Origin: Bacteroidales bacterium
GTDB lineage: Bacteria; Bacteroidota; Bacteroidia; Bacteroidales; P3
DNA: 64,000 nt
Assembly (NCBI GenBank): GCA_017633985.1
Contig: JAGBOF010000007.1
Location: forward strand, 62,001 to 126,000
Reading direction: 5' to 3'
Position 1 is the first letter of the stretch; each line of letters starts with the position of its first letter. A model generated the notes under the pieces. That model worked only from the letters and a program-made list of their open reading frames with translations. It made no database searches and had not been told where the DNA came from. Both the position numbers and the translations under genes were made by a program. This document shows, in pieces, positions 8,240 to 17,023 of this stretch.

Positions 8240-9202
8240 ATGAAAAGGATTCTTTTATTTATATTATTGTTTACCGTCTTGGGAGAACTAAAAGCACAAC
8301 ACGGTGATTACAGCATAGAGTACGAAACCCATAAAGTAGGTGTTTTCAATCCCGAATGGGAGATTAACCACACCCTTAACCCGAATAAATACGAACATAT
8401 AACAGGTTATTTCCGCGAAGAGCTTGCTAAAACCATTATTGACGGAGTTAAGCAAAATAAGGTAAAGATTTACGACAACCGTAAGCGTGAATTGAACCTC
8501 GATACGGTGATTGCGCAAATTATTGCCTTTGAAAAAGACCTGGGAACATATCTTGACAAAAAGGATGTGCTTAATTATATCATTCCTTACATATCCGCTT
8601 ACGATTTTGAGGAAGCCGTGACTTATAACTTCAAGGATCTTTCAATTAAAAAGCAGGTTATTTCTTATCAACCGTATATTGTCCATTACAAATCATTTGC
8701 CGACGGACAGGAAGATACAGTTCAGTTTCCGCTGTTTACAATTTTTCCAAAGGATACGGCAAAAGACACTCCCAAAACGAAGATTGACCGCAGCGTTATC
8801 TCCATTCCCGATACCGTGATAAGTGTTTTGGAGCTTAAATACCCTGTTAAAATGCCTTTTACCTCATCTTTGTTTGACAAAGTGCAGAATAAACGCATCA
8901 AAGTCCTGCGTTCAGACGGCAAAGAGTTCACTTCGCCCAAAGAAATCGACGATTTATTTGTTTTGACCAAGGACGTAACGGTTTATAACGACGAAACGGA
9001 TTCGGAAAAAACCGTCAGAACCTATTCGGATATCATCCCCGAGGACATAACGGCTGTAAGAACGGCGGAAAACTGGGCAATAAAACCTTATAACCTTGAA
9101 ATAATCAAATTGGTTCAATACTTTCTGCCTTTGTATCCTTATGATGACAAAACATATATACAATTGGGCGTAAGAATACCCGTTTGTGCGGAAAAGAAAT
9201 AA
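8240..9202 (+). CDS. Secreted GldN-like protein, second of a pair
   Basis: 320 aa with a signal peptide ending GELKAQ. Two units can be read. The first has VKIYDNRKRELNLDTVI followed by EAVTYNFKDLSIKKQVISYQ. The second has IKVLRSDGKEFTSPKEIDD followed by VRTAENWAIKPYNLEIIKL and LPLYPYD. Each follows the order seen in the preceding gene and in GldN-type proteins: a strand with Y(E/D)(D/N), a link, then an aromatic strand with K(K/R). It is almost certainly co-transcribed with 7230-8234. The function is not established and could concern T9SS or another envelope process. Confidence 0.5.
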   Translation: MKRILLFILLFTVLGELKAQHGDYSIEYETHKVGVFNPEWEINHTLNPNKYEHITGYFREELAKTIIDGVKQNKVKIYDNRKRELNLDTVIAQIIAFEKDLGTYLDKKDVLNYIIPYISAYDFEEAVTYNFKDLSIKKQVISYQPYIVHYKSFADGQEDTVQFPLFTIFPKDTAKDTPKTKIDRSVISIPDTVISVLELKYPVKMPFTSSLFDKVQNKRIKVLRSDGKEFTSPKEIDDLFVLTKDVTVYNDETDSEKTVRTYSDIIPEDITAVRTAENWAIKPYNLEIIKLVQYFLPLYPYDDKTYIQLGVRIPVCAEKK

Positions 9203-9230
9203 CAAAAAACGTCATTTAAACTGCATTTGT

Positions 9231-9764
9231 ATGGAAAGAAAGAAACTTTCGGCGGAAGAAATGGGCAGAATATCGGTTGAAGACTTCAAAAAATCCGGTA
9301 AAACTCCCGTAGTATTGGTATTGGACAACATAAGAAGTATGTCAAACATCGGTTCCATGTTCCGAACAGCCGATGCATTTAGATTGGAGAAGATGTTTTT
9401 ATGCGGAATAACCGCCGTACCGCCCCACCGTGAGATAAACAAGACCGCATTAGGGGCAACCGAAAGCGTGGATTGGCAATACAGTCCTTCAACCGCCGAT
9501 TGTATCCGATCCCTCAAGGCACAAGGCTATACCGTATACGCACTTGAGCAAACCGAAAACTCCGTAAAACTTCAGGAGTTCGCACTAAAACAAACGCCGT
9601 TGGCTCTTGTAGCGGGCAATGAGGTTGAAGGAGTTCAACAAGAGGTGATAGATTTGTGCGACAACGTTATTGAAATTCCGCAATTCGGCACCAAACACTC
9701 GTTTAACGTCAGCGTATCGTGCGGAATCTGCCTTTGGGAAATCATAAAACAGATAAAATTTTAA
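9231..9764 (+). CDS. SpoU/TrmH-family RNA 2'-O-methyltransferase
   Basis: 177 aa enzyme that methylates a ribose 2'-OH of tRNA or rRNA using S-adenosylmethionine through a trefoil-knot fold. The three SPOUT motifs are present: motif 1 LDNIRSMSNIGSMFRTADA, motif 2 LALVAGNEVEGVQQEVID, and motif 3 EIPQFGTKHSFNVSVSCGI. It lacks the N-terminal RNA-binding domain of larger family members. The start is ATG at 9231; an in-frame GTG at 9186 lies inside the end of the previous gene. It follows the GldN-like pair by 28 bp and may be in the same transcript. The RNA target cannot be told from the sequence. Confidence 0.85.
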   Translation: MERKKLSAEEMGRISVEDFKKSGKTPVVLVLDNIRSMSNIGSMFRTADAFRLEKMFLCGITAVPPHREINKTALGATESVDWQYSPSTADCIRSLKAQGYTVYALEQTENSVKLQEFALKQTPLALVAGNEVEGVQQEVIDLCDNVIEIPQFGTKHSFNVSVSCGICLWEIIKQIKF

Positions 9765-9787
9765 TTTTTTACCTTAAACCCCCAACT

Positions 9788-10201
9788 ACCCTACATCTTT
9801 TTATTATAACACCACATCTTGCTGTCAAATCTCTACATTTCACTAATGTAACCCTGCATCTCACTGCCGAATCTCTACATTTCGTTGTCGTAACACTACA
9901 TTAGGATACAACCACACTACATTTTGCGGTTTTATCTCTATATTTTACTGTTGCAACCCTATATCTCACCATCAAATCTCTATATTTCGCTGTTATATCA
10001 TTATATTTAGTTTCAACCACACTATATTTTGCGGTCGTAATACTATATTTCGTTGCTACCACCTTACACCTCGCTGTTGTAACCCTGCAGCTCACCATCA
10101 AATCTCTATATTTCGCTGTTGCGACACCACATCTTACTATTGCGACCCTACATTTCGCTGACGCAATACTGCACCCCACGGTTTCGACCCTGCATCTATG
10201 G
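9788..10201. repeat. Degenerate 21-bp tandem repeat array
   Basis: Nineteen consecutive units and a partial one, each 21 bp, with no net insertion or deletion (unit starts at 9788 and 10187 are 399 bp apart). The unit core is roughly (A/T)C(A/T)CTA(C/T)ATTT(C/T)GCTGT. Units differ mostly by transitions. Every unit is 7 codons, so the array reads as heptapeptides: on the minus strand (9901-10179) as ATAKYRV-like repeats, and on the plus strand up to 9904 as VTLHLTA-like repeats. Neither frame has a convincing start, so no gene is called. Confidence 0.85.
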
Positions 10202-10282
10202 ATAATGTGTTTATGTTTTGTGGCACTTATTTAGGTTCTTTTTACTGCCCTGATGCTGTTTGGCGGCGCTTTAAGGTGAGTT

Positions 10283-10398
10283 GTTGCCGCCCCGTGCGGT
10301 ATTATTTTCAAAAAAAACTGTTTTTTTGACTCAAAAAAAGGGTTTTTTTAGGGTAAAAAAAGTGTTTTTTTCAAATTATTATGCGACGGGGCGGCAAC
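10283..10398 (+). mobile_element. MITE-like element, family 2 (copy 1)
   Basis: A 116-bp intergenic element bounded by near-perfect inverted repeats of about 27 bp that begin GTTGCCGCCCC and end GGGGCGGCAAC. The interior has three stretches in which an A-run and a T-run of 6-8 bases flank 2-4 other bases, each able to fold into a hairpin. Copies lie at 41735-41842 and, inverted, at 49648-49757. It contains no transposase, so any movement would need one supplied elsewhere. Confidence 0.7.
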
Positions 10399-10532
10399 CA
10401 GATGCCTTGAGGCGGATTTTTATTACCTTTGGGCAGGATTTTTATGGCTCTTTGTGGGATTTTTATACGGTAATGGCCGTTTGAAAGGCGGGGTCGTTGG
10501 CGGGAGTTGTTGTTAAAAGATACGGAATGGGC

Positions 10533-10582
10533 AAAAAAGAAAATTCGGAGCGGGTATATCTTAAAAAATTCCGCTCCGAATA
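10533..10582 (-). terminator. Rho-independent terminator after the small membrane protein gene
   Basis: ATTCGGAGCGG (10543-10553) pairs perfectly with CCGCTCCGAAT (10571-10581). On the minus strand it is followed by TTTCTTTTTT. Confidence 0.85.
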
Positions 10583-10611
10583 AAGCAATAATGCTGTTTT
10601 GCTTCGGTTAT

Positions 10612-10842
10612 TTACTTGTCGTTTTCTTCCTTATTGTTCTTATAAAGTTTATAACCTAATGTTGCGCCGCCGAGACTCAACATCAACAACGTAGCCGTGC
10701 CTATCGGGTCGTTGGCATACGTGTTGTCCGTCTCGTAATAAGGCGAATGTTTCGGGCCTTGCGGCGTCGCATTAGCCTGCTGTACTGCCGCCATCGTCAA
10801 TAATGCTATCAATCCTGTTTTTATTATGTTTGTTTTCTTCAT
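10612..10842 (-). CDS. Small secreted or membrane protein with C-terminal transmembrane tail
   Basis: 76 aa. A signal peptide ends near ANA (about residue 26). A short Pro/Asn-rich stretch follows, then a hydrophobic segment beginning PIGTATLLMLSLGGATLGY and a Lys-rich tail. That layout (Pro-Ile-Gly-Thr, hydrophobic helix, basic tail) recalls C-terminal anchor or sorting tails of Bacteroidetes proteins. It lies 15 bp after the stop of the BspA-like gene 10858-12906 and before a shared terminator, so the two are one operon. No function is recognised; a role in attaching or processing the large neighbour is only a guess. Confidence 0.65.
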   Translation of the reverse strand: MKKTNIIKTGLIALLTMAAVQQANATPQGPKHSPYYETDNTYANDPIGTATLLMLSLGGATLGYKLYKNNKEENDK

Positions 10843-10857
10843 TTCTGTGTCCTCCGA

Positions 10858-12906
10858 TTATTTTACAATTATCTTTCCTGATTTTGTGCCTTTTGCCGTC
10901 TGTATCTTCACGATATACGCTCCGCTTGTGCCGTTGAACTTAACCGTTGCATCACTTCCGCTCAATTTTTGGCTGTAAACGGTCTGTCCTAATGCGTTAA
11001 TAATCTCCGCATTACGCAAGTCACTGCCGTGAATCGTTATCTCATTGTTGCGGTTTGTGATTTCAACGCCGTTATTTGCTGTTGCCATGTCTTCAATGCC
11101 TGCGTTTTTCTTTGCAAACATCACTTTGTAGCGTCCTTTATTCGTGCCTTCGTCGGCATAAAACACAAAGTTGTTTTCTTCCGTCAATATAGTCTGCTGA
11201 TTGTCGTTTTGGCTGTCGATAATTGACACTTCAACACCGTCAGGAATGTTTTTAACGGACAATTCTGCCGTTGCGCCGTGATAAGAATTGAAGTTAACAT
11301 CGCAAGTATACGGAAGATTTCTGAAATGATTGTCTATAATACTGCGGTTATCCACTACAAAGTAAGGAGTTATTGCATCGTTGTTTTCCGACACCATAAC
11401 GTATGAATCTTCCCCGTCAAATCCGTCCTGCGAAGTCTCGCTTATCTTTGCAAACATTTGCTTCTCCACGCCGTTGGCCGTTACGGTGAAAGCAATAGGC
11501 TGTTGCTTATCTGATTTATATGTCGCAGTCGGTGTTTCGGTTGTCATAATCTGCGAAGTTGTGAATTTAACGCTTAAATTCTGTGCATCGCCGGCACTTG
11601 CAACCATAAATCCCGTTGCAGGCATCAAAGCTATATCTTCGGATATATTCACATTCTTCCAATCTCCTGCTGCATTGTCATAAACATAGATATAACTGCC
11701 TTGTATTTCGGAAGAGTTGCGGTTATAAAACTCCTTGGCATTCAAACGTCCGATATAAGGATTGGAAAGTGCGAACCAACGTCCCCCGAATTCCTCCTTG
11801 GCACTCTCATCTGCCGTATTGCTGGCTGTAAAAGTTACAGTTTGATCTATATTTGCGGTAGGAATGGTTTGGGTCAGTATGGCGTAATTATCATCTGTCA
11901 ACTCCGTGCCGATTCCCAATTCGTTAACAAAAGGATATGCGAAGAATGCGCCGTAATTGGCGGGTGTAGCATCGTCATGCCGTTGATACTTCTCATACCA
12001 AGCGTTGATAGTGTAGTCGTATGCGTTTGCAGCAAAAGCGTGATGGCTTGTTGTATTGACATCTCCGTAGTTTGCATCCAAAAATTCGTAAGTTGAGGTA
12101 GAGGTAAGATTTCCTATCAACGACCACTTGCCTATCGGGAGATTCTTTTCCAAAACAATGGTTTTTCCGCTTAATGCAGTCTTTGCTGCAGTGTAGTCCT
12201 TAAACGACAAAGAAGCATTGTCCATGATTGTGATAGTTTCAGGAATATTGTAGCAGTCACAATCTGCTATATATTCATTGTCTGTTATAGTTGAAGCAAG
12301 ATCAACGTTCTCTGTACGGAACTTATCATCATATCGATGCTTTGACGTCTCATCAGAGCCAGCCATTCCAGTAAACATTTCTACGAAAACGTCTTTATAC
12401 GGACAAGGAACATAAATGTCAGTTATTGCCGTACAATTAGAAAAGGCATCATTTGCCAGAGTAGGTAAACCTTCAAACGTTACTGTTGTTAATTGAGTGC
12501 AATTTCCAAAAGCTATTTTAGAAATCTTGGTAACACTAACCGGTATTGTTATATTTTCTAATTTCTTATTATTACTAAATGCCATACTATCAATGACTGT
12601 AATAGTGTTAGGAAGTTCGATAGATTTCAAATTTTGATCATTAAGAAATGCCTGTGTCTTTATACCGGTAACTGTGTAGGTTATTCCTGTGTTAGGGTCA
12701 GTTACTGTTTCTGGTATTACAACATCTTCTAATGTATAAAACTGAAAAAAGCCTGGTTTTGGTGCCACATAAACAGTGTTTTCATTCTGTGTTTCGTAAT
12801 AAATATCGTTCACTGCAAATTTTGTTTGGGCGAGGAGGTTGTTACTGATTCCCATCAGCATTACAATTAAGACTGTCAGTCTTAACAGTTCATTTTTATA
12901 TTTCAT
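10858..12906 (-). CDS. BspA-like surface protein with T9SS sorting domain
   Basis: 682 aa. The signal peptide ends near NLLAQ (about residue 27). Residues about 45-165 are BspA-type leucine-rich repeats (LKSIELPNTITVIDSMAF, LENITIPVSVTKISKIAF). A long region of about 430 residues follows with no family that can be named; it is beta-rich, with WFALSNPYIGRLNAKEFYN and YVYDNAAGDWKNV. The last 80 residues (EITIHGSDLRNAEIINALGQ...GAYIVKIQTAKGTKSGKIIVK) are a T9SS type A C-terminal domain. The gene sits behind a structured leader of about 350 nt (12907-13258). The start is ATG at 12906. Confidence 0.82.
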   Translation of the reverse strand: MKYKNELLRLTVLIVMLMGISNNLLAQTKFAVNDIYYETQNENTVYVAPKPGFFQFYTLEDVVIPETVTDPNTGITYTVTGIKTQAFLNDQNLKSIELPNTITVIDSMAFSNNKKLENITIPVSVTKISKIAFGNCTQLTTVTFEGLPTLANDAFSNCTAITDIYVPCPYKDVFVEMFTGMAGSDETSKHRYDDKFRTENVDLASTITDNEYIADCDCYNIPETITIMDNASLSFKDYTAAKTALSGKTIVLEKNLPIGKWSLIGNLTSTSTYEFLDANYGDVNTTSHHAFAANAYDYTINAWYEKYQRHDDATPANYGAFFAYPFVNELGIGTELTDDNYAILTQTIPTANIDQTVTFTASNTADESAKEEFGGRWFALSNPYIGRLNAKEFYNRNSSEIQGSYIYVYDNAAGDWKNVNISEDIALMPATGFMVASAGDAQNLSVKFTTSQIMTTETPTATYKSDKQQPIAFTVTANGVEKQMFAKISETSQDGFDGEDSYVMVSENNDAITPYFVVDNRSIIDNHFRNLPYTCDVNFNSYHGATAELSVKNIPDGVEVSIIDSQNDNQQTILTEENNFVFYADEGTNKGRYKVMFAKKNAGIEDMATANNGVEITNRNNEITIHGSDLRNAEIINALGQTVYSQKLSGSDATVKFNGTSGAYIVKIQTAKGTKSGKIIVK

Positions 12907-13258
12907 CTTTTTTACCGTGCAGATTAAACGCTGCAGCTCCCGTTGTTAGGTTAATTAATAAAAACTTATTTGTGCTGTATTGAAACGGAAACTACGGTCT
13001 CTTTAATGAAAGGAATAATAAAAGTGTAAATATTTTACTCCTACTCACATTCGGGTAAAGCCTCAGAACATCAAACCCTCGCTTAAATAGAATTAACATT
13101 TACACCACAAAGGTGAAACATAACTATATCTTAAGCATCAGATTCTATCTGACCACTCTACAACCGAAAGTATTATTTCCTGTGTGAATTCAAAAGAGTT
13201 TCTGAGGCTTTTTTGAATGTGAAACAATAGTTTTAGGTCATAAGCACAATTGCAACTG
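12907..13258 (-). ncRNA. Candidate structured leader RNA (copy D)
   Basis: Untranslated leader read on the minus strand from the promoter at 13259-13266. A 12-bp perfect long-range helix joins 13200-13211 with 13057-13068. Beyond an internal loop whose 3' side reads TACCC, an outer helix joins GAATGTG (13215-13221) with CACATTC (13046-13052). Just before the start codon a TGCAG/CTGCA hairpin (12931-12935 with 12918-12922) and the sequence AATCTGCACGG are shared with copy C. The distance from there to the ATG is the same in both. Confidence 0.6.
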
Positions 13259-13266
13259 CAAAAGTA
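13259..13266 (-). promoter_or_regulatory. -7 promoter element of leader D
   Basis: Minus-strand TACTTTTG inside TTTGTACTTTTGCA, the same promoter sequence found before leaders A, B and C. Confidence 0.6.
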
Positions 13267-13343
13267 CAAAGATTTTTCTAATTGCAAATATATTTCATAA
13301 ATTTTTTACAAAATCTTATAAGATAATAATGAAGATATTAACG

Positions 13344-13351
13344 TAATTTTG
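13344..13351 (+). promoter_or_regulatory. -7 promoter element of the cus-type operon
   Basis: TAATTTTG, 55 bp upstream of the GTG at 13406. It is divergent from the promoter of leader D. Confidence 0.5.
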
Positions 13352-13405
13352 CACCCGAAACAATATACTATATTTATAATTGACATTATCTAAAACAAAA
13401 CGTCT

Positions 13406-16400
13406 GTGAAAAGGATAATAAGATATTTTTTACAAAACCGCGTAATTACGGCTATACTTTTGATAATAATCATTGCAGGAGGCATATACACTGCGCCGTT
13501 TAATTGGAATACATACTTCTTTCCGCGAAACCCTGTATCCGTTGATGCAATACCTGACGTAGGGGACAATCAGCAGATAGTGACGTGCGAATGGATGGGC
13601 AGAAGTCCAAAAGACATTCAAGAGCAAGTAACATATCCTTTGACGACTCAACTGTTGGGTATTCCCGGAGTTAAAACCATACGCTCCACTTCTATGCTCG
13701 GTATGTCCTTTATATATATTATCTTTTCCGATGACGTAGAGTTTTATTTCTCACGCTCGCGTATTTTGGAGAAACTTAATTCTCTGCCTGACGGATTGCT
13801 TCCCGACGGCGTCAAACCTACGCTCGGTCCCGATGCTACTGGATTAGGGCAGATATTTTGGTACACTTTGGAGGGCAGAGACCCTAAAACAAATAAGCCA
13901 ACGGGCGGTTGGTCGCAGGAAGAGTTAAGAACAATACAGGATTATTACGTAAAATATTCGTTATCTTCGGCAGAGGGCGTTTCGGAAGTGGCTTCCATTG
14001 GCGGACAGGTCAAAGAGTATCAAGTAGATGTTGATCCGCAGAAACTGCTTGCGTACAATATTGATTTAATGCAAGTGATGGGTGCAGTGAAAAACAGTAA
14101 TCTTGACGTGAGTGCAGGGACTACGGAGATAAACCGCGTGGAATACCTTATCCGTGGACTTGGTTACATCAAGAGTACGGAAGATTTGGAAAACGCAGTG
14201 ATAACTTCGCGTGATGGTGTGCCTATATGCATTAAAGATGTTGCCAAAGTAAATATCGGACCGACAGAAAAACGCGGAGGATTGGACAAAGAGGGCGTTG
14301 AAGCAACGGGAGGTGTTGTTGTTGCACGTTACGGCAGCAACCCGATGGAAGTAATAAACAACGTAAAAGCCAAGATAGAGGAGTCATACGCAGGAATGCC
14401 GCAGAAAACTCTCAAAAACGGCACGGTAAGTAAGGTAACTGTAGTTCCTTTTTACGACCGCACACAGTTAATAAAGGAAACTATCGGCACATTGGAGTCT
14501 TCGCTTCTGCACGAAATAATAATATGTATAATAGTTGTACTTGTATTGGTTTTAAATCTCAGGGCGTCCTTGGTAATTTCCGCTATGGTGCCGTTAGCCG
14601 TGTTATTGACGTTTATAATTATGAAACTGACGGGACTGCAAGCAAATATAGTCGCTTTAAGCGGCATTGCGATAGCAATAGGTGTTATGGTGGATGTGGG
14701 AGTTGTCTTTACGGAAAACGTTTTGCGTAATTTGAAGCAGGGGACTGACAATTACAAACAATCACTTCTTAAAACGATAAACTCAAGTGTTGATGAGGTT
14801 GCTCCTGCCGTTACTACGGGAATGGCAACAACGATAATATCTTTCCTCCCTGTCTTTGTAATGCAGGCACAAGAGGGAAAAATGTTCCGGCCTTTAGCAT
14901 TCACAAAAACGTTTGCACTTCTTTCCGCCTTTTTATTAGGAATTGTTATCTTGCCTACGCTTATCTATTGGATATTTTCTGTCAAAAAACATTGGACTTG
15001 TAACTCTCATAAGACTTATTGGCATACCAAACTAACAAAAAAAATAAATAAAAAGTTTGTTTTTGCATTTGTGTTGTTGTTTGCAGTTTATGTGTTGTCT
15101 TTTGCATGGATGCCGTTAGGGGCTGACAAAGGTATATTGTTAAATATATTGTTTGTGGCGTTGATTATTGCTTTTATCTTAGCGGTATTGTGGCTATTGG
15201 TTATTTATTACGAAAAAATCCTGCGTTGGTGCTTAAACAACAGGGTAAAATTTCTTTTGATACCTTTGCTTTGTTTAGTTGCGGGCGTATTTATTTGGAA
15301 GAACACAGGTAATGAGTTTATGCCTACCTTAGATGAAGGAAGTTTTATGCTAATGCCTACTTCTATGCCTCACAGCGGCGTTGAGCAGAACTTGGAATAT
15401 ATCGGCATAATGGACAGACGTATAAAGAACATTCCCGAAGTTGAAACCGTGGTGGGCAAATGGGGACGCGTCAATTCAGCATTAGACCCTGCACCCGTAC
15501 AAATGTATGAAACGACCATAAATTACCGTCCTGAGTACTTACTTGACGAAAACGGTAAGCGAGCAAGGTTTAAAACCGATTCCAAAGGAAGATTCATCCT
15601 CAAAAACGGCGGAGTGTATGACCCGAAGAAAGAATTCAGGATATTACCTGTAGATTCCCTGATAAAGAGTTCTTACGGCAGTTACTTACGTCAATGGCGT
15701 AGCACCGTAAAATCAACAGACGACATTTGGAACGAAATATCCAAAGCGGCAACTATCCCGGGCGTAACCACCGCTCCGAAACTTCAGCCTATTGCAACGC
15801 GAATGGTGATGCTTTCAACGGGAATGCGAGCCCCGATGGGACTTAAGATATACGCACCTACACTTGAAGACATAGAAAAAGCAGGACTTGTCTTTGAGAA
15901 AGAACTCAAAAACGTCAAGGAAATAAATCCTGCAAGCGTGTTTTATGACCGCAGTCTTTCCTCTTCTTATCTTGAAATCACTTGTAACCGAGAGAAGATG
16001 GCGAGATACGGCGTTAGCATCACAACTTTGCAGGACATAATTGAGGGTGCAATAGGCAACATGCCTATGACAACAGTCGTTGAGGGCAGAGAGCGTTACA
16101 ACGTACGCGTTCGTTATCCAAAAGAGTTAAGAGAAAATCCCGAGGCAATAGAAAACATACTTGTTCCGACCTCATCAATGACACAGGTACCTTTGTCGCA
16201 AGTCGCCGACATCCACTACACGAAAGGTTCCCAAATGATTCAAAGCGAAAACACTTTTCTTGTGGGTTACGTTATCTTTGACAAGCAAAGCGACATTGCC
16301 GAAGTGAATGTTGTCAATTCCGCAAAGAAACATCTTGACAATCTTGTGAAACAGGGTAAGATAAAAATACCTGACGGTGTCTCCTACAAGTTTGCAGGCA

Positions 16401-17023
16401 ACTATGAACAACAACACCGTGCCGCAAAACAATTAATGCTTGTCATTCCTATCGCTCTTCTAATTATCCTTATGATTCTTTACTTCCAATTCAAAAGCGT
16501 TACAGCCTCGTTGATACATTTTTCTGGCGTTTTTGTGGCTTTTGCAGGCGGATTTATACTTCTTTGGCTTTACGGGCAGGATTGGTTTCTCAACTTTTCA
16601 ATATTCGGCGTCAATTTGCGTAGTGAAATCTTCAATATGCACACCGTTAATCTCTCCGTTGCGGTATGGGTAGGCTTTATTGCGTTATTCGGCGTTGCAA
16701 CCGATGACGGCGTGCTTATGGGTACGTATATTCATCAGGTATTTTTAAAAGACAAGCCCCAAACCAGACAAGAGATATTGGAAGCTGTCGTTAAAGCGGG
16801 CAAGAAACGTGTGCGTCCTGCCGCTATGACAACTGCCACGACCTTAATTGCATTACTTCCCGTGCTGACTTCAACGGGTAAGGGTGCGGATATAATGATA
16901 CCGATGTCAATTCCGTGTTTCGGTGGTATGCTTTTGCAAGTTATGACGATGTTTGTCGTTCCCGTCTTGCAATACACGTGGAGAAATTCAGTAAGAAAAA
17001 GACAAAATAAAATAATTGGGTAA
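13406..17023 (+). CDS. cusA: CusA/CzcA-type heavy-metal efflux RND transporter
   Basis: Inner-membrane proton antiporter of a tripartite metal-efflux pump (HME-RND family), probably for Cu(I)/Ag(I) or a divalent metal. The protein is 1205 aa, longer than the usual 1040 or so. An extra hydrophobic insert lies around residues 530-610 and a long periplasmic insert around 700-760. The N-terminal helix, the NPVSVDAIPDVGDNQQIV block, the TM4 signature AIAIGVMVDVGVVFTENV and the C-terminal GVATDDGVLMGTYIHQVF are present. GTG is used as start and encodes MKRIIRYF, the normal beginning of the family. The stop overlaps the next ATG (TAATG). Copper rather than zinc is suggested by the metal-binding domain of the partner CusB. 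Confidence 0.9.
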   Translation: MKRIIRYFLQNRVITAILLIIIIAGGIYTAPFNWNTYFFPRNPVSVDAIPDVGDNQQIVTCEWMGRSPKDIQEQVTYPLTTQLLGIPGVKTIRSTSMLGMSFIYIIFSDDVEFYFSRSRILEKLNSLPDGLLPDGVKPTLGPDATGLGQIFWYTLEGRDPKTNKPTGGWSQEELRTIQDYYVKYSLSSAEGVSEVASIGGQVKEYQVDVDPQKLLAYNIDLMQVMGAVKNSNLDVSAGTTEINRVEYLIRGLGYIKSTEDLENAVITSRDGVPICIKDVAKVNIGPTEKRGGLDKEGVEATGGVVVARYGSNPMEVINNVKAKIEESYAGMPQKTLKNGTVSKVTVVPFYDRTQLIKETIGTLESSLLHEIIICIIVVLVLVLNLRASLVISAMVPLAVLLTFIIMKLTGLQANIVALSGIAIAIGVMVDVGVVFTENVLRNLKQGTDNYKQSLLKTINSSVDEVAPAVTTGMATTIISFLPVFVMQAQEGKMFRPLAFTKTFALLSAFLLGIVILPTLIYWIFSVKKHWTCNSHKTYWHTKLTKKINKKFVFAFVLLFAVYVLSFAWMPLGADKGILLNILFVALIIAFILAVLWLLVIYYEKILRWCLNNRVKFLLIPLLCLVAGVFIWKNTGNEFMPTLDEGSFMLMPTSMPHSGVEQNLEYIGIMDRRIKNIPEVETVVGKWGRVNSALDPAPVQMYETTINYRPEYLLDENGKRARFKTDSKGRFILKNGGVYDPKKEFRILPVDSLIKSSYGSYLRQWRSTVKSTDDIWNEISKAATIPGVTTAPKLQPIATRMVMLSTGMRAPMGLKIYAPTLEDIEKAGLVFEKELKNVKEINPASVFYDRSLSSSYLEITCNREKMARYGVSITTLQDIIEGAIGNMPMTTVVEGRERYNVRVRYPKELRENPEAIENILVPTSSMTQVPLSQVADIHYTKGSQMIQSENTFLVGYVIFDKQSDIAEVNVVNSAKKHLDNLVKQGKIKIPDGVSYKFAGNYEQQHRAAKQLMLVIPIALLIILMILYFQFKSVTASLIHFSGVFVAFAGGFILLWLYGQDWFLNFSIFGVNLRSEIFNMHTVNLSVAVWVGFIALFGVATDDGVLMGTYIHQVFLKDKPQTRQEILEAVVKAGKKRVRPAAMTTATTLIALLPVLTSTGKGADIMIPMSIPCFGGMLLQVMTMFVVPVLQYTWRNSVRKRQNKIIG

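Noticed and set aside
9901..10179. Heptad-repeat protein on the minus strand as a called gene
   Set aside because: It starts with GTG without promoter or ribosome-site support, and the opposite strand is also partly open. It is kept as a finding only.
9788..10201. Possible CRISPR array
   Set aside because: Units abut without spacers, are heavily diverged, and no cas genes are nearby.
10281..10484. 67-aa plus-strand frame over the MITE-like element
   Set aside because: Lys/Phe-rich translation of A/T tracts within a repeat.
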